Assembly (NCBI GenBank): GCA_034231615.1
Contig: CM067309.1
Coordinates: 33,764,810-33,828,809 of the forward strand
Source of the DNA: Meghimatium bilineatum
Lineage: Eukaryota; Mollusca; Gastropoda; Stylommatophora; Philomycidae
Reading direction: 5' to 3'
Length of the DNA: 64,000 nt
The notes under the pieces are model-generated. The model was not told the DNA's origin. It saw only the letters and a list, made by a program, of their open reading frames with translations, and made no database searches. Both the position numbers and the translations under genes were made by a program. How positions within the stretch are numbered: the first letter of the stretch is position 1; every line of letters starts with the position of its first letter. This document shows positions 35,301 through 47,779 of the stretch, in pieces.

Positions 35301-38300
35301 AAGGATATGTTAGGGCAGTAGCTCATGTAGCAGTGATCTTACTATCAGCAAGGATGTTAGGGTAGTAGCTCAGGTGAAAGTGATCTAACTATCAGCAAGG
35401 ATATGTTAGTGCAGTAGCTCAGGTGAAAGTGATCTAACTATCAGCAAGGATATGTTAGGGCAGTAGCTCATGTAGCAGTGATCTTACTATCAGCAAGGAT
35501 GTTAGGGTAGTAGCTCAGGTGAAAGTGATCTAACTATCAGCAAGGATATGTTAGGGCAGTAGCTAATGTAGCAGTGATCTAACTATCAGCAAGGATATGT
35601 TAGGGCAGTAGCTCATGTAGCAGTGATCTAACTATCAGCAAGGATGTTAGGGTAGTAGCTCAGGTGAAAGTGATTTAACTATCAGCAAGGATATGTTAGT
35701 GCAGTAGCTCAGGTGAAAGTGATCTAACTATCAGCAAGGATATGTTAGTGCAGTAGCTCAGGTGAAAGTGATCTAACTATCAGCAAGGATGTTAGGGTAG
35801 TAGCTCAGGTGAAAGTGATCTAACTATCAGCAAGGATATGTTAGTGCAGTAGCTCAGGTGAAAGTGATCTAACTATCAGCAAGGATATGTTAGGGCAGTA
35901 GCTCAGGTGAAAGTGATCTAACTATCAGCAAGGATATGTTAGGGCAGTAGCTCATGTAACAGTGATCTAACTATCAGCAAGGATATGTTAGGGCAGTAGC
36001 TCAGGTGAAAGTGATCTATCAGCAAGGATGGTAGCTCAGGTAGCAGTGATCTAACTATCAGCAAGGATATGTTAGGGCAGTAGCTCAGGTGAAAGTGATC
36101 TAACTATCAGCAAGGATATGTTAGGGCAGTAGCTCAGGTGAAAGTGATCTAACTATCAGCAAGGATATGTTAGGGCAGTAGCTCATGTGAAAGTGATCTA
36201 ACTATCAGCAAGGATATGTTAGGGCAGTAGCTCAGGTGAAAGTGATCTAACTATCAGCAAGGATATGTTAGGGCAGTAGCTCAGGTGAAAGTGATCTAAC
36301 TATCAGCAAGGATATGTTAGGGCAGTAGCTCAGGTGAAAGTGATCTATCAGCAAGGATGGTAGCTCAGGTAGCAGTGATCTAACTATCAGCAAGGATATG
36401 TTAGGGCAGTAGCTCAGGTGAAAGTGATCTAACTATCAGCAAGGATATGTTAGGGCAGTAGCTCATGTAGCAGTGATCTAACTATCAGCAAGGATGTTAG
36501 GGCAGTAGTTCATGTAGCAGTGATCTAACTATCAGCAAGGATGTTAGGGTAGTAGCTCAGGTGAAAGTGATCTAACTATCAGCAAGGATATGTTAGTGCA
36601 GTAGCTCAGGTGAAAGTGATCTAACTATCAGCAAGGATATGTTAGGGCAGTAGCTCAGGTGAAAGTGATCTAACTATCAGCAAGGATATGTTAGTGCAGT
36701 AGCTCAGGTAGCAGTGATCTAACTATCAGCAAGGATATGTTAGTGCAGTAGCTCAGGTGAAAGTATCTAACTATCAGCAAGGATATGTTAGTGCAGTAGC
36801 TCAGGTAGCAGTGATCTAACTATCAGCAAGGATATGTTAGTGCAGTAGCTCAGGTGAAAGTGATCTAACTATCAGCAAGGATATGTTAGGGCAGTAGCTC
36901 AGGTGAAAGTGATCTAACTATCAGCAAGGATATGTTAGGGCAGTAGCTAATGTAGCAGTGATCTAACTATCAGCAAGGATATGTTAGGGCAGTAGCTCAT
37001 GTAGCAGTGATCTAACTATCAGCAAGGATATGTTAGGGTAGTAGCTCAGGTGAAAGTGATTTAACTATCAGCAAGGATATGTTAATGCAGTAGCTCAGGT
37101 GAAAGTGATCTAACTATCAGCAAGGATATGTTAGTGCAGTAGCTCAGGTGAATGTGATCTAACTATCAGCAAGGATATGTTAGGGCAGTAGCTCAGGTGA
37201 AAGTGATCTAACTATCAGCAAGGATATGTTAGGGCAGTAGCTCATGTAACAGTGATCTAACTATCAGCAAGGATATGTTAGGGCAGTAGCTCAGGTGAAA
37301 GTGATCTATCAGCAAGGATGGTAGCTCAGGTAGCAGTGATCTAACTATCAGCAAGGATATGTTAGGGCAGTAGCTCAGGTGAAAGTGATCTAACTATCAG
37401 CAAGGATATGTTAGGGCAGTAGCTCATGTAGCAGTGATCTAACTATCAGCAAGGATGTTAGGGCAGTAGTTCATGTAGCAGTGATCTAACTATCAGCAAG
37501 GATGTTAGGGTAGTAGCTCAGGTGAAAGTGATCTAACTATCAGCAAGGATATGTTAGTGCAGTAGCTCAGGTGAAAGTGATCTAACTATCAGCAAGGATA
37601 TGTTAGGGCAGTAGCTCAGGTGAAAGTGATCTAACTATCAGCAAGGATATGTTAGTGCAGTAGCTCAGGTAGCAGTGATCTAACTATCAGCAAGGATATG
37701 TTAGTGCAGTAGCTCAGGTGAAAGTGATCTAACTATCAGCAAGGATATGTTAGTGCAGTAGCTCAGGTAGCAGTGATCTAACTATCAGCAAGGATATGTT
37801 AGTGCAGTAGCTCAGGTGAAAGTGATCTAACTATCAGCAAGGATATGTTAGGGCAGTAGCTCAGGTGAAAGTGATCTAACTATCAGCAAGGATATGTTAG
37901 GGCAGTAGCTCAGGTGAAAGTGATCTAACTATCAGCAAGGATATGTTAGTGCAGTAGCTCAGGTGAAAGTGATCTAACTATCAGCAAGGATATGTTAGGG
38001 CAGTAGCTCAGGTGAAAGTGATCTAACTATCAGCAAGGATATGTTAGGGCAGTAGCTCATGTAGCAGTGATCTAACTATCAGCAAGGATGTTAGGGCAGT
38101 AGTTCATGTAGCAGTGATCTAACTATCAGCAAGGATGTTAGGGTAGTAGCTCAGGTGAAAGTGATCTAACTATCAGCAAGGATATGTTAGTGCAGTAGCT
38201 CAGGTGAAAGTGATCTAACTATCAGCAAGGATATGTTAGGGCAGTAGCTCAGGTGAAAGTGATCTAACTATCAGCAAGGATATGTTAGTGCAGTAGCTCA

Positions 38301-39899
38301 GGTAGCAGTGATCTAACTATCAGCAAGGATATGTTAGTGCAGTAGCTCAGGTGAAAGTGATCTAACTATCAGCAAGGATATGTTAGTGCAGTAGCTCAGG
38401 TAGCAGTGATCTAACTATCAGCAAGGATATGTTAGTGCAGTAGCTCAGGTGAAAGTGATCTAACTATCAGCAAGGATATGTTAGGGCAGTAGCTCAGGTG
38501 AAAGTGATCTAACTATCAGCAAGGATATGTTAGGGCAGTAGCTCAGGTGAAAGTGATCTAACTATCAGCAAGGATATGTTAGTGCAGTAGCTCAGGTGAA
38601 AGTGATCTAACTATCAGCAAGGATATGTTAGGGCAGTAGCTCAGGTGAAAGTGATCTAACTATCAGCAAGGATATGTTAGGGCAGTAGCTCAGGTGAAAG
38701 TGATCTAACTATCAGCAAGGATATGTTAGGGCAGTAGCTCAGGTGAAAGTGATCTAACTATCAGCAAGGATATGTTAGGGCAGTAGCTCATGTAGCAGTG
38801 ATCTAACTATCAGCAAGGATGTTAGGGTAGTAGCTCAGGTGAAAGTGATCTAACTATCAGCAAGGATATGTTAGTGCAGTAGCTCAGGTGAAAGTGATCT
38901 AACTATCAGCAAGGATATGTTAGTGCAGTAGCTCAGATGAAAGTGATCTAACTATCAGCAAGGATATGTTAGTGCAGTAGCTCAGGTGAAAGTGATCTAA
39001 CTATCAGCAAGGATATGTTAGGGCAGTAGCTCATGTAGCAGTGATCTTACTATCAGCAAGGATGTTAGGGTAGTAGCTCAGGTGAAAGTGATCTAACTAT
39101 CAGCAAGGATATGTTAGGGCAGTAGCTAATGTAGCAGTGATCTAACTATCAGCAAGGATATGTTAGGGCAGTAGCTCATGTAGCAGTGATCTAACTATCA
39201 GCAAGGATGTTAGGGTAGTAGCTCAGGTGAAAGTGATCTAACTATCAGCAAGGATATGTTAGGGCAGTAGCTCAGGTAGCAGTGATCTAACTATCAGCAA
39301 GGATGTTAGGGCAGTAGTTCATGTAGCAGTGATCTAACTATCAGCAAGGATATGTTAGGGCAGTAGCTCATGTAGCAGTGATCTTACTATCAGCAAGGAT
39401 GTTAGGGTAGTAGCTCAGGTGAAAGTGATCTAACTATCAGCAAGGATATGTTAGGGCAGTAGCTAATGTAGCAGTGATCTAACTATCAGCAAGGATATGT
39501 TAGGGCAGTAGCTCATGTAGCAGTGATCTAACTATCAGCAAGGATGTTAGGGTAGTAGCTCAGGTGAAAGTGATCTAACTATCAGCAAGGATATGTTAGG
39601 GCAGTAGCTCAGGTAGCAGTGATCTAACTATCAGCAAGGATGTTAGGGCAGTAGCTAATGTAGCAGTGATCTAACTATCAGCAAGGATGTTAGGGTAGTA
39701 GCTCAGGTGAAAGTGATCTAACTATCAGCAAGGATATGTTAGTGCAGTAGCTCAGGTGAAAGTGATCTAACTATCAGCAAGGATATGTTAGTGCAGTAGC
39801 TCAGATGAAAGTGATCTAACTATCAGCAAGGATATGTTAGTGCAGTAGCTCAGGTGAAAGTGATCTAACTATCAGCAAGGATATGTTAGGGCAGTAGCT

Positions 39900-42150
39900 C
39901 AGGTGAAAGTGATCTAACTATCAGCAAGGATATTTTAGGGCAGTAGCTCAGATGAAAGTGATCTAACTATCAGCAACGATATGTTAGGGCAGTAGCTCAT
40001 GTAGCAGTGATCTAACTATCAGCAAGGATGTTAGGGCAGTAGTTCATGTAGCAGTGATCTAACTATCAGCAAGGATATGTTAGTGCAGTAGCTCAGGTGA
40101 AAGTGATCTAACTATCAGCAAGGATATGTTAGTGCAGTAGCTCAGGTGAAAGTGATCTAACTATCAGCAAGGATATGTTAGTGCAGTAGCTCAGGTGAAA
40201 GTGATCTAACTATCAGCAAGGATATGTTAGTGCAGTAGCTCAGGTGAAAGTGATCTAACTATCAGCAAGGATATGTTAGTGCAGTAGCTCAGGTAGCAGT
40301 GATCTAACTATCAGCAAGGATATGTTAGTGCAGTAGCTCAGGTGAAAGTGATCTAACTATCAGCAAGGATATGTTAGTGCAGTAGCTCAGGTGAAAGTGA
40401 TCTAACTATCATCAAGGATATGTTAGGGCAGTAGCTAATGTAGCAGTGATCTAACTATCAGCAAGGATATGTTAGGGCAGTAGCTCAGGTAGCAGTGATC
40501 TAACTATCAGCAAGGATATGTTAGTGCAGTAGCTCAGGTGAAAGTGATCTAACTATCAGCAAGGATATGTTAGGGCAGTAGCTCAGGTGAAAGTGATCTA
40601 ACTATCAGCAAGGATATGTTAGTGCAGTAGCTCAGGTGAAAGTGATCTAACTATCAGCAAGGATATGTTAGGGCAGTAGCTCATGTGAAAGTGATCTAAC
40701 TATCAGCAAGGATATGTTAGGGCAGTAGCTCAGATGAAAGTGATCTAACTATCAGCAAGGATATGTTAGGGCAGTAGCTCAGATGAAAGTGATCTAACTA
40801 TCAGCAAGGATATTTTAGGGCAGTAGCTCAGATGAAAGTGATCTAACTATCAGCAACGATATGTTAGGGCAGTAGCTCATGTAGCAGTGATCTAACTATC
40901 AGCAAGGATGTTAGGGCAGTAGTTCATGTAGCAGTGATCTAACTATCAGCAAGGATATGTTAGGGCAGTAGCTAATGTAGCAGTGATCTAACTATCAGCA
41001 AGGATATGTTAGTGCAGTAGCTCAGGTGAAAGTGATCTAACTATCAGCAAGGATATGTTAGGGCAGTAGCTCAGGTGAAAGTGATCTAACTATCAGCAAG
41101 GATATGTTAGGGCAGTAGCTCAGGTGAAAGTGATCTAACTATCAGCAAGGATATGTTAGTGCAGTAGCTCAGGTGAAAGTGATCTAACTATCAGCAAGGA
41201 TATGTTAGGGCAGTAGCTCATGTGAAAGTGATCTAACTATCAGCAAGGATATGTTAGGGCAGTAGCTCAGATGAAAGTGATCTAACTATCAGCAAGGATA
41301 TTTTAGGGCAGTAGCTCAGATGAAAGTGATCTAACTATCAGCAACGATATGTTAGGGCAGTAGCTCATGTAGCAGTGATCTAACTATCAGCAAGGATGTT
41401 AGGGCAGTAGTTCATGTAGCAGTGATCTAACTATCAGCAAGGATATGTTAGGGCAGTAGCTAATGTAGCAGTGATCTAACTATCAGCAAGGATATATTAG
41501 GGCAGTAGCTCAGGTGAAAGTGATCTAACTATCAGCAAGGATATGTTAGTGCAGTAGCTCAGGTGAAAGTGATCTAACTATCAGCAAGGATATGTTAGGG
41601 CAGTAGCTCAGGTGAAAGTGATCTAACTATCAGCAAGGATATATTAGGGCAGTAGCTCAGGTGAAAGTGATCTAACTATCAGCAAGGATATGTTAGGGCA
41701 GTAGCTCAGGTGAAAGTGATCTAACTATCAGCAAGGATATGTTAGTGCAGTAGCTCAGGTGAAAGTGATCTAACTATCAGCAAGGATATGTTAGGGCAGT
41801 AGCTCAGGTGAAAGTGATCTAACTATCAGCAAGGATATGTTAGTGCAGTAGCTCAGGTGAAAGTGATCTAACTATCAGCAAGGATATGTTAGGGCAGTAG
41901 CTCATGTGAAAGTGATCTAACTATCAGCAAGGATATGTTAGGGCAGTAGCTCAGATGAAAGTGATCTAACTATCAGCAAGGATATTTTAGGGCAGTAGCT
42001 CAGATGAAAGTGATCTAACTATCAGCAACGATATGTTAGGGCAGTAGCTCATGTAGCAGTGATCTAACTATCAGCAAGGATGTTAGGGCAGTAGTTCATG
42101 TAGCAGTGATCTAACTATCAGCAAGGATATGTTAGGGCAGTAGCTAATGT
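39900..42150 (+). repeat. Duplicated segment within the satellite (partner about 52774-55171, offset about 12,900-13,021)
   Basis: GATATTTTAG markers at 39932, 40812, 41300 and 41984 match 52806, 53784, 54321 and 55005. The rare TCATCAAGG variant at about 40411 matches about 53383 (offset 12,972, same as the second marker pair). The offset grows from 12,874 to 13,021 by multiples of 49, recording unit gains between the copies. Confidence 0.78.
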
Positions 42151-42989
42151 AGCAGTGATCTAACTATCACCAAGGATATATTAGGGCAGTAGCTCAGGTG
42201 AAAGTGATCTAACTATCAGCAAGGATATGTTAGTGCAGTAGCTCAGGTGAAAGTGATCTAACTATCAGCAAGGATATGTTAGGGCAGTAGCTCAGGTGAA
42301 AGTGATCTAACTATCAGCAAGGATATATTAGGGCAGTAGCTCAGGTGAAAGTGATCTAACTATCAGCAAGGATATGTTAGTGCAGTAGCTCAGGTGAAAG
42401 TGATCTAACTATCAGCAAGGATATGTTAGGGCAGTAGCTCAGGTGAAAGTGATCTAACTATCAGCAAGGATATGTTAGGGCAGTAGCTCAAGTGAAAGTG
42501 ATCTAACTATCAGCAAGGATATGTTAGTGCAGTAGCTCAGGTGAAAGTGATCTAACTATCAGCAAGGATATGTTAGGGCAGTAGCTCAGGTGAAAGTGAT
42601 CTAACTATCAGCAAGGATATGTTAGTGCAGTAGCTCAGGTGAAAGTGATCTAACTATCAGCAAGGATATGTTAGTGCAGTAGCTCAGATGAAAGTGATCT
42701 AACTATCAGCAAGGATATGTTAGTGCAGTAGCTCAGGTGAAAGTGATCTAACTATCAGCAAGGATATGTTAGGGTAGTAGCTCAGGTGAAAGTGATCTAA
42801 CTATCAGCAAGGATATGTTAGGGCAGTAGCTAATGTAGCAGTGATCTAACTATCAGCAAGGATATGTTAGGGCAGTAGCTCATGTAGCAGTGATCTAACT
42901 ATCAGCAAGGATATGTTAGGGTAGTAGCTCAGGTGAAAGTGATCTAACTATCAGCAAGGATATGTTAGGGCAGTAGCTAATGTAGCAGT

Positions 42990-44745
42990 GATCTAACTAT
43001 CAGCAAGGATATGTTAGTGCAGTAGCTCAGGTGAAAGTGATCTAACTATCAGCAAGGATATGTTAGGGCAGTAGCTAATGTAGCAGTGATCTAACTATCA
43101 GCAAGGATATGTTAGGGCAGTAGCTCAGGTGAAAGTGATCTAACTATCAGCAAGGATATGTTAGGGCAGTAGCTAATGTAGCAGTGATCTAACTATCAGC
43201 AAGGATGTTAGGGTAGTAGCTCAGGTGAAAGTGATCTAACTATCAGCAAGGATATGTTAGTGCAGTAGCTCAGGTGAAAGTGATCTAACTATCAGCAAGG
43301 ATATGTTAGTGCAGTAGCTCAGATGAAAGTGATCTAACTATCAGCAAGGATATGTTAGTGCAGTAGCTCAGGTGAAAGTGATCTAACTATCAGCAAGGAT
43401 ATGTTAGGGCAGTAGCTCATGTAGCAGTGATCTTACTATCAGCAAGGATGTTAGGGTAGTAGCTCAGGTGAAAGTGATCTAACTATCAGCAAGGATATGT
43501 TAGGGCAGTAGCTAATGTAGCAGTGATCTAACTATCAGCAAGGATATGTTAGGGCAGTAGCTCATGTAGCAGTGATCTTACTATCAGCAAGGATGTTAGG
43601 GTAGTAGCTCAGGTGAAAGTGATCTAACTATCAGCAAGGATATGTTAGGGCAGTAGCTAATGTAGCAGTGATCTAACTATCAGCAAGGATATGTTAGGGC
43701 AGTAGCTCATGTAGCAGTGATCTAACTATCAGCAAGGATGTTAGGGTAGTAGCTCAGGTGAAAGTGATTTAACTATCAGCAAGGATATGTTAGGGCAGTA
43801 GCTCATGTAACAGTGATCTAACTATCAGCAAGGATATGTTAGGGCAGTAGCTCAGGTGAAAGTGATCTATCAGCAAGGATGGTAGCTCAGGTAGCAGTGA
43901 TCTAACTATCAGCAATGATATGTTAGGGCAGTAGCTCAGGTGAAAGTGATCTAACTATCAGCAAGGATATGTTAGGGCAGTAGCTCATGTAGCAGTGATC
44001 TAACTATCAGCAAGGATGTTAGGGCAGTAGTTCATGTAGCAGTGATCTAACTATCAGCAAGGATGTTAGGGTAGTAGCTCAGGTGAAAGTGATCTAACTA
44101 TCAGCAAGGATATGTTAGTGCAGTAGCTCAGGTGAAAGTGATCTAACTATCAGCAAGGATATGTTAGGGCAGTAGCTCAGGTGAAAGTGATCTAACTATC
44201 AGCAAGGATATGTTAGTGCAGTAGCTCAGGTAGCAGTGATCTAACTATCAGCAAGGATATGTTAGTGCAGTAGCTCAGGTGAAAGTGATCTAACTATCAG
44301 CAAGGATATGTTAGTGCAGTAGCTCAGGTAGCAGTGATCTAACTATCAGCAAGGATATGTTAGTGCAGTAGCTCAGGTGAAAGTGATCTAACTATCAGCA
44401 AGGATATGTTAGGGCAGTAGCTCAGGTGAAAGTGATCTAACTATCAGCAAGGATATGTTAGGGCAGTAGCTAATGTAGCAGTGATCTAACTATCAGCAAG
44501 GATATGTTAGGGCAGTAGCTCATGTAGCAGTGATCTAACTATCAGCAAGGATGTTAGGGTAGTAGCTCAGGTGAAAGTGATTTAACTATCAGCAAGGATA
44601 TGTTAGTGCAGTAGCTCAGGTGAAAGTGATCTAACTATCAGCAAGGATATGTTAGGGCAGTAGCTCATGTAGCAGTGATCTAACTATCAGCAAGGATGTT
44701 AGGGCAGTAGTTCATGTAGCAGTGATCTAACTATCAGCAAGGATG
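42990..44745 (+). repeat. Duplicated segment within the satellite (partner 45408-47163, offset 2,418)
   Basis: The 35-bp unit at 43873 and 46291, the unique CAATGATATG variant at 43913 and 46331, and GGATGTTAGGGTAG at 43203 and 45621 all keep a 2,418-bp offset. CAATGATATG also occurs once more at 57371, 11,040 bp further, with its neighbouring 35-bp unit at 57331, marking a third partial copy. Confidence 0.82.
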
Positions 44746-47700
44746 TTAGGGCAGTAGCTCATGTAGCAGTGATCTAACTATCAGCAAGGATATGTTAGTG
44801 CAGTAGCTCAGGTGAAAGTGATCTAACTATCAGCAAGGATATGTTAGTGCAGTAGCTCAGGTGAAAGTGATCTAACTATCAGCAAGGATATGTTAGTGCA
44901 GTAGCTCAGGTGAAAGTGATCTAACTATCAGCAAGGATATGTTAGTGCAGTAGCTCAGGTGAAAGTGATCTAACTATCAGCAAGGATATGTTAGGGCAGT
45001 AGCTCAGGTGAAAGTGATCTAACTATCAGCAAGGATATGTTAGGGCAGTAGCTAATGTAGCAGTGATCTAACTATCAGCAAGGATATGTTAGGGCAGTAG
45101 CTCAGGTGAAAGTGATCTAACTATCAGCAAGGATATGTTAGGGCAGTAGCTCAGGTGAAAGTGATCTAACTATCAGCAAGGATATGTTAGTGCAGTAGCT
45201 CAGGTGAAAGTGATCTAACTATCAGCAAGGATATGTTAGGGCAGTAGCTCAGGTGAAAGTGATCTAACTATCAGCAAGGATATGTTAGTGCAGTAGCTCA
45301 GGTGAAAGTGATCTAACTATCAGCAAGGATATGTTAGGGCAGTAGCTCAGGTGAAAGTGATCTAACTATCAGCAAGGATATGTTAGGGCAGTAGCTCATG
45401 TAGCAGTGATCTAACTATCAGCAAGGATATGTTAGTGCAGTAGCTCAGGTGAAAGTGATCTAACTATCAGCAAGGATATGTTAGGGCAGTAGCTAATGTA
45501 GCAGTGATCTAACTATCAGCAAGGATATGTTAGGGCAGTAGCTCAGGTGAAAGTGATCTAACTATCAGCAAGGATATGTTAGGGCAGTAGCTAATGTAGC
45601 AGTGATCTAACTATCAGCAAGGATGTTAGGGTAGTAGCTCAGGTGAAAGTGATCTAACTATCAGCAAGGATATGTTAGTGCAGTAGCTCAGGTGAAAGTG
45701 ATCTAACTATCAGCAAGGATATGTTAGTGCAGTAGCTCAGATGAAAGTGATCTAACTATCAGCAAGGATATGTTAGTGCAGTAGCTCAGGTGAAAGTGAT
45801 CTAACTATCAGCAAGGATATGTTAGGGCAGTAGCTCATGTAGCAGTGATCTTACTATCAGCAAGGATGTTAGGGTAGTAGCTCAGGTGAAAGTGATCTAA
45901 CTATCAGCAAGGATATGTTAGGGCAGTAGCTAATGTAGCAGTGATCTAACTATCAGCAAGGATATGTTAGGGCAGTAGCTCATGTAGCAGTGATCTTACT
46001 ATCAGCAAGGATGTTAGGGTAGTAGCTCAGGTGAAAGTGATCTAACTATCAGCAAGGATATGTTAGGGCAGTAGCTAATGTAGCAGTGATCTAACTATCA
46101 GCAAGGATATGTTAGGGCAGTAGCTCATGTAGCAGTGATCTAACTATCAGCAAGGATGTTAGGGTAGTAGCTCAGGTGAAAGTGATTTAACTATCAGCAA
46201 GGATATGTTAGGGCAGTAGCTCATGTAACAGTGATCTAACTATCAGCAAGGATATGTTAGGGCAGTAGCTCAGGTGAAAGTGATCTATCAGCAAGGATGG
46301 TAGCTCAGGTAGCAGTGATCTAACTATCAGCAATGATATGTTAGGGCAGTAGCTCAGGTGAAAGTGATCTAACTATCAGCAAGGATATGTTAGGGCAGTA
46401 GCTCATGTAGCAGTGATCTAACTATCAGCAAGGATGTTAGGGCAGTAGTTCATGTAGCAGTGATCTAACTATCAGCAAGGATGTTAGGGTAGTAGCTCAG
46501 GTGAAAGTGATCTAACTATCAGCAAGGATATGTTAGTGCAGTAGCTCAGGTGAAAGTGATCTAACTATCAGCAAGGATATGTTAGGGCAGTAGCTCAGGT
46601 GAAAGTGATCTAACTATCAGCAAGGATATGTTAGTGCAGTAGCTCAGGTAGCAGTGATCTAACTATCAGCAAGGATATGTTAGTGCAGTAGCTCAGGTGA
46701 AAGTGATCTAACTATCAGCAAGGATATGTTAGTGCAGTAGCTCAGGTAGCAGTGATCTAACTATCAGCAAGGATATGTTAGTGCAGTAGCTCAGGTGAAA
46801 GTGATCTAACTATCAGCAAGGATATGTTAGGGCAGTAGCTCAGGTGAAAGTGATCTAACTATCAGCAAGGATATGTTAGGGCAGTAGCTAATGTAGCAGT
46901 GATCTAACTATCAGCAAGGATATGTTAGGGCAGTAGCTCATGTAGCAGTGATCTAACTATCAGCAAGGATGTTAGGGTAGTAGCTCAGGTGAAAGTGATT
47001 TAACTATCAGCAAGGATATGTTAGTGCAGTAGCTCAGGTGAAAGTGATCTAACTATCAGCAAGGATATGTTAGGGCAGTAGCTCATGTAGCAGTGATCTA
47101 ACTATCAGCAAGGATGTTAGGGCAGTAGTTCATGTAGCAGTGATCTAACTATCAGCAAGGATATGTTAGTGCAGTAGCTCAGGTGAAAGTGATCTAACTA
47201 TCAGCAAGGATATGTTAGTGCAGTAGCTCAGGTGAAAGTGATCTAACTATCAGCAAGGATATGTTAGTGCAGTAGCTCAGGTGAAAGTGATCTAACTATC
47301 AGCAAGGATATGTTAGTGCAGTAGCTCAGGTGAAAGTGATCTAACTATCAGCAAGGATATGTTAGGGCAGTAGCTCAGGTGAAAGTGATCTAACTATCAG
47401 CAAGGATATGTTAGGGCAGTAGCTAATGTAGCAGTGATCTAACTATCAGCAAGGATATGTTAGGGCAGTAGCTCAGGTGAAAGTGATCTAACTATCAGCA
47501 AGGATATGTTAGGGCAGTAGCTCAGGTGAAAGTGATCTAACTATCAGCAAGGATATGTTAGTGCAGTAGCTCAGGTGAAAGTGATCTAACTATCAGCAAG
47601 GATATGTTAGGGCAGTAGCTCAGGTGAAAGTGATCTAACTATCAGCAAGGATATGTTAGTGCAGTAGCTCAGGTGAAAGTGATCTAACTATCAGCAAGGA

Positions 47701-47779
47701 TATGTTAGGGCAGTAGCTCAGGTGAAAGTGATCTAACTATCAGCAAGGATATGTTAGGGCAGTAGCTCATGTAACAGTG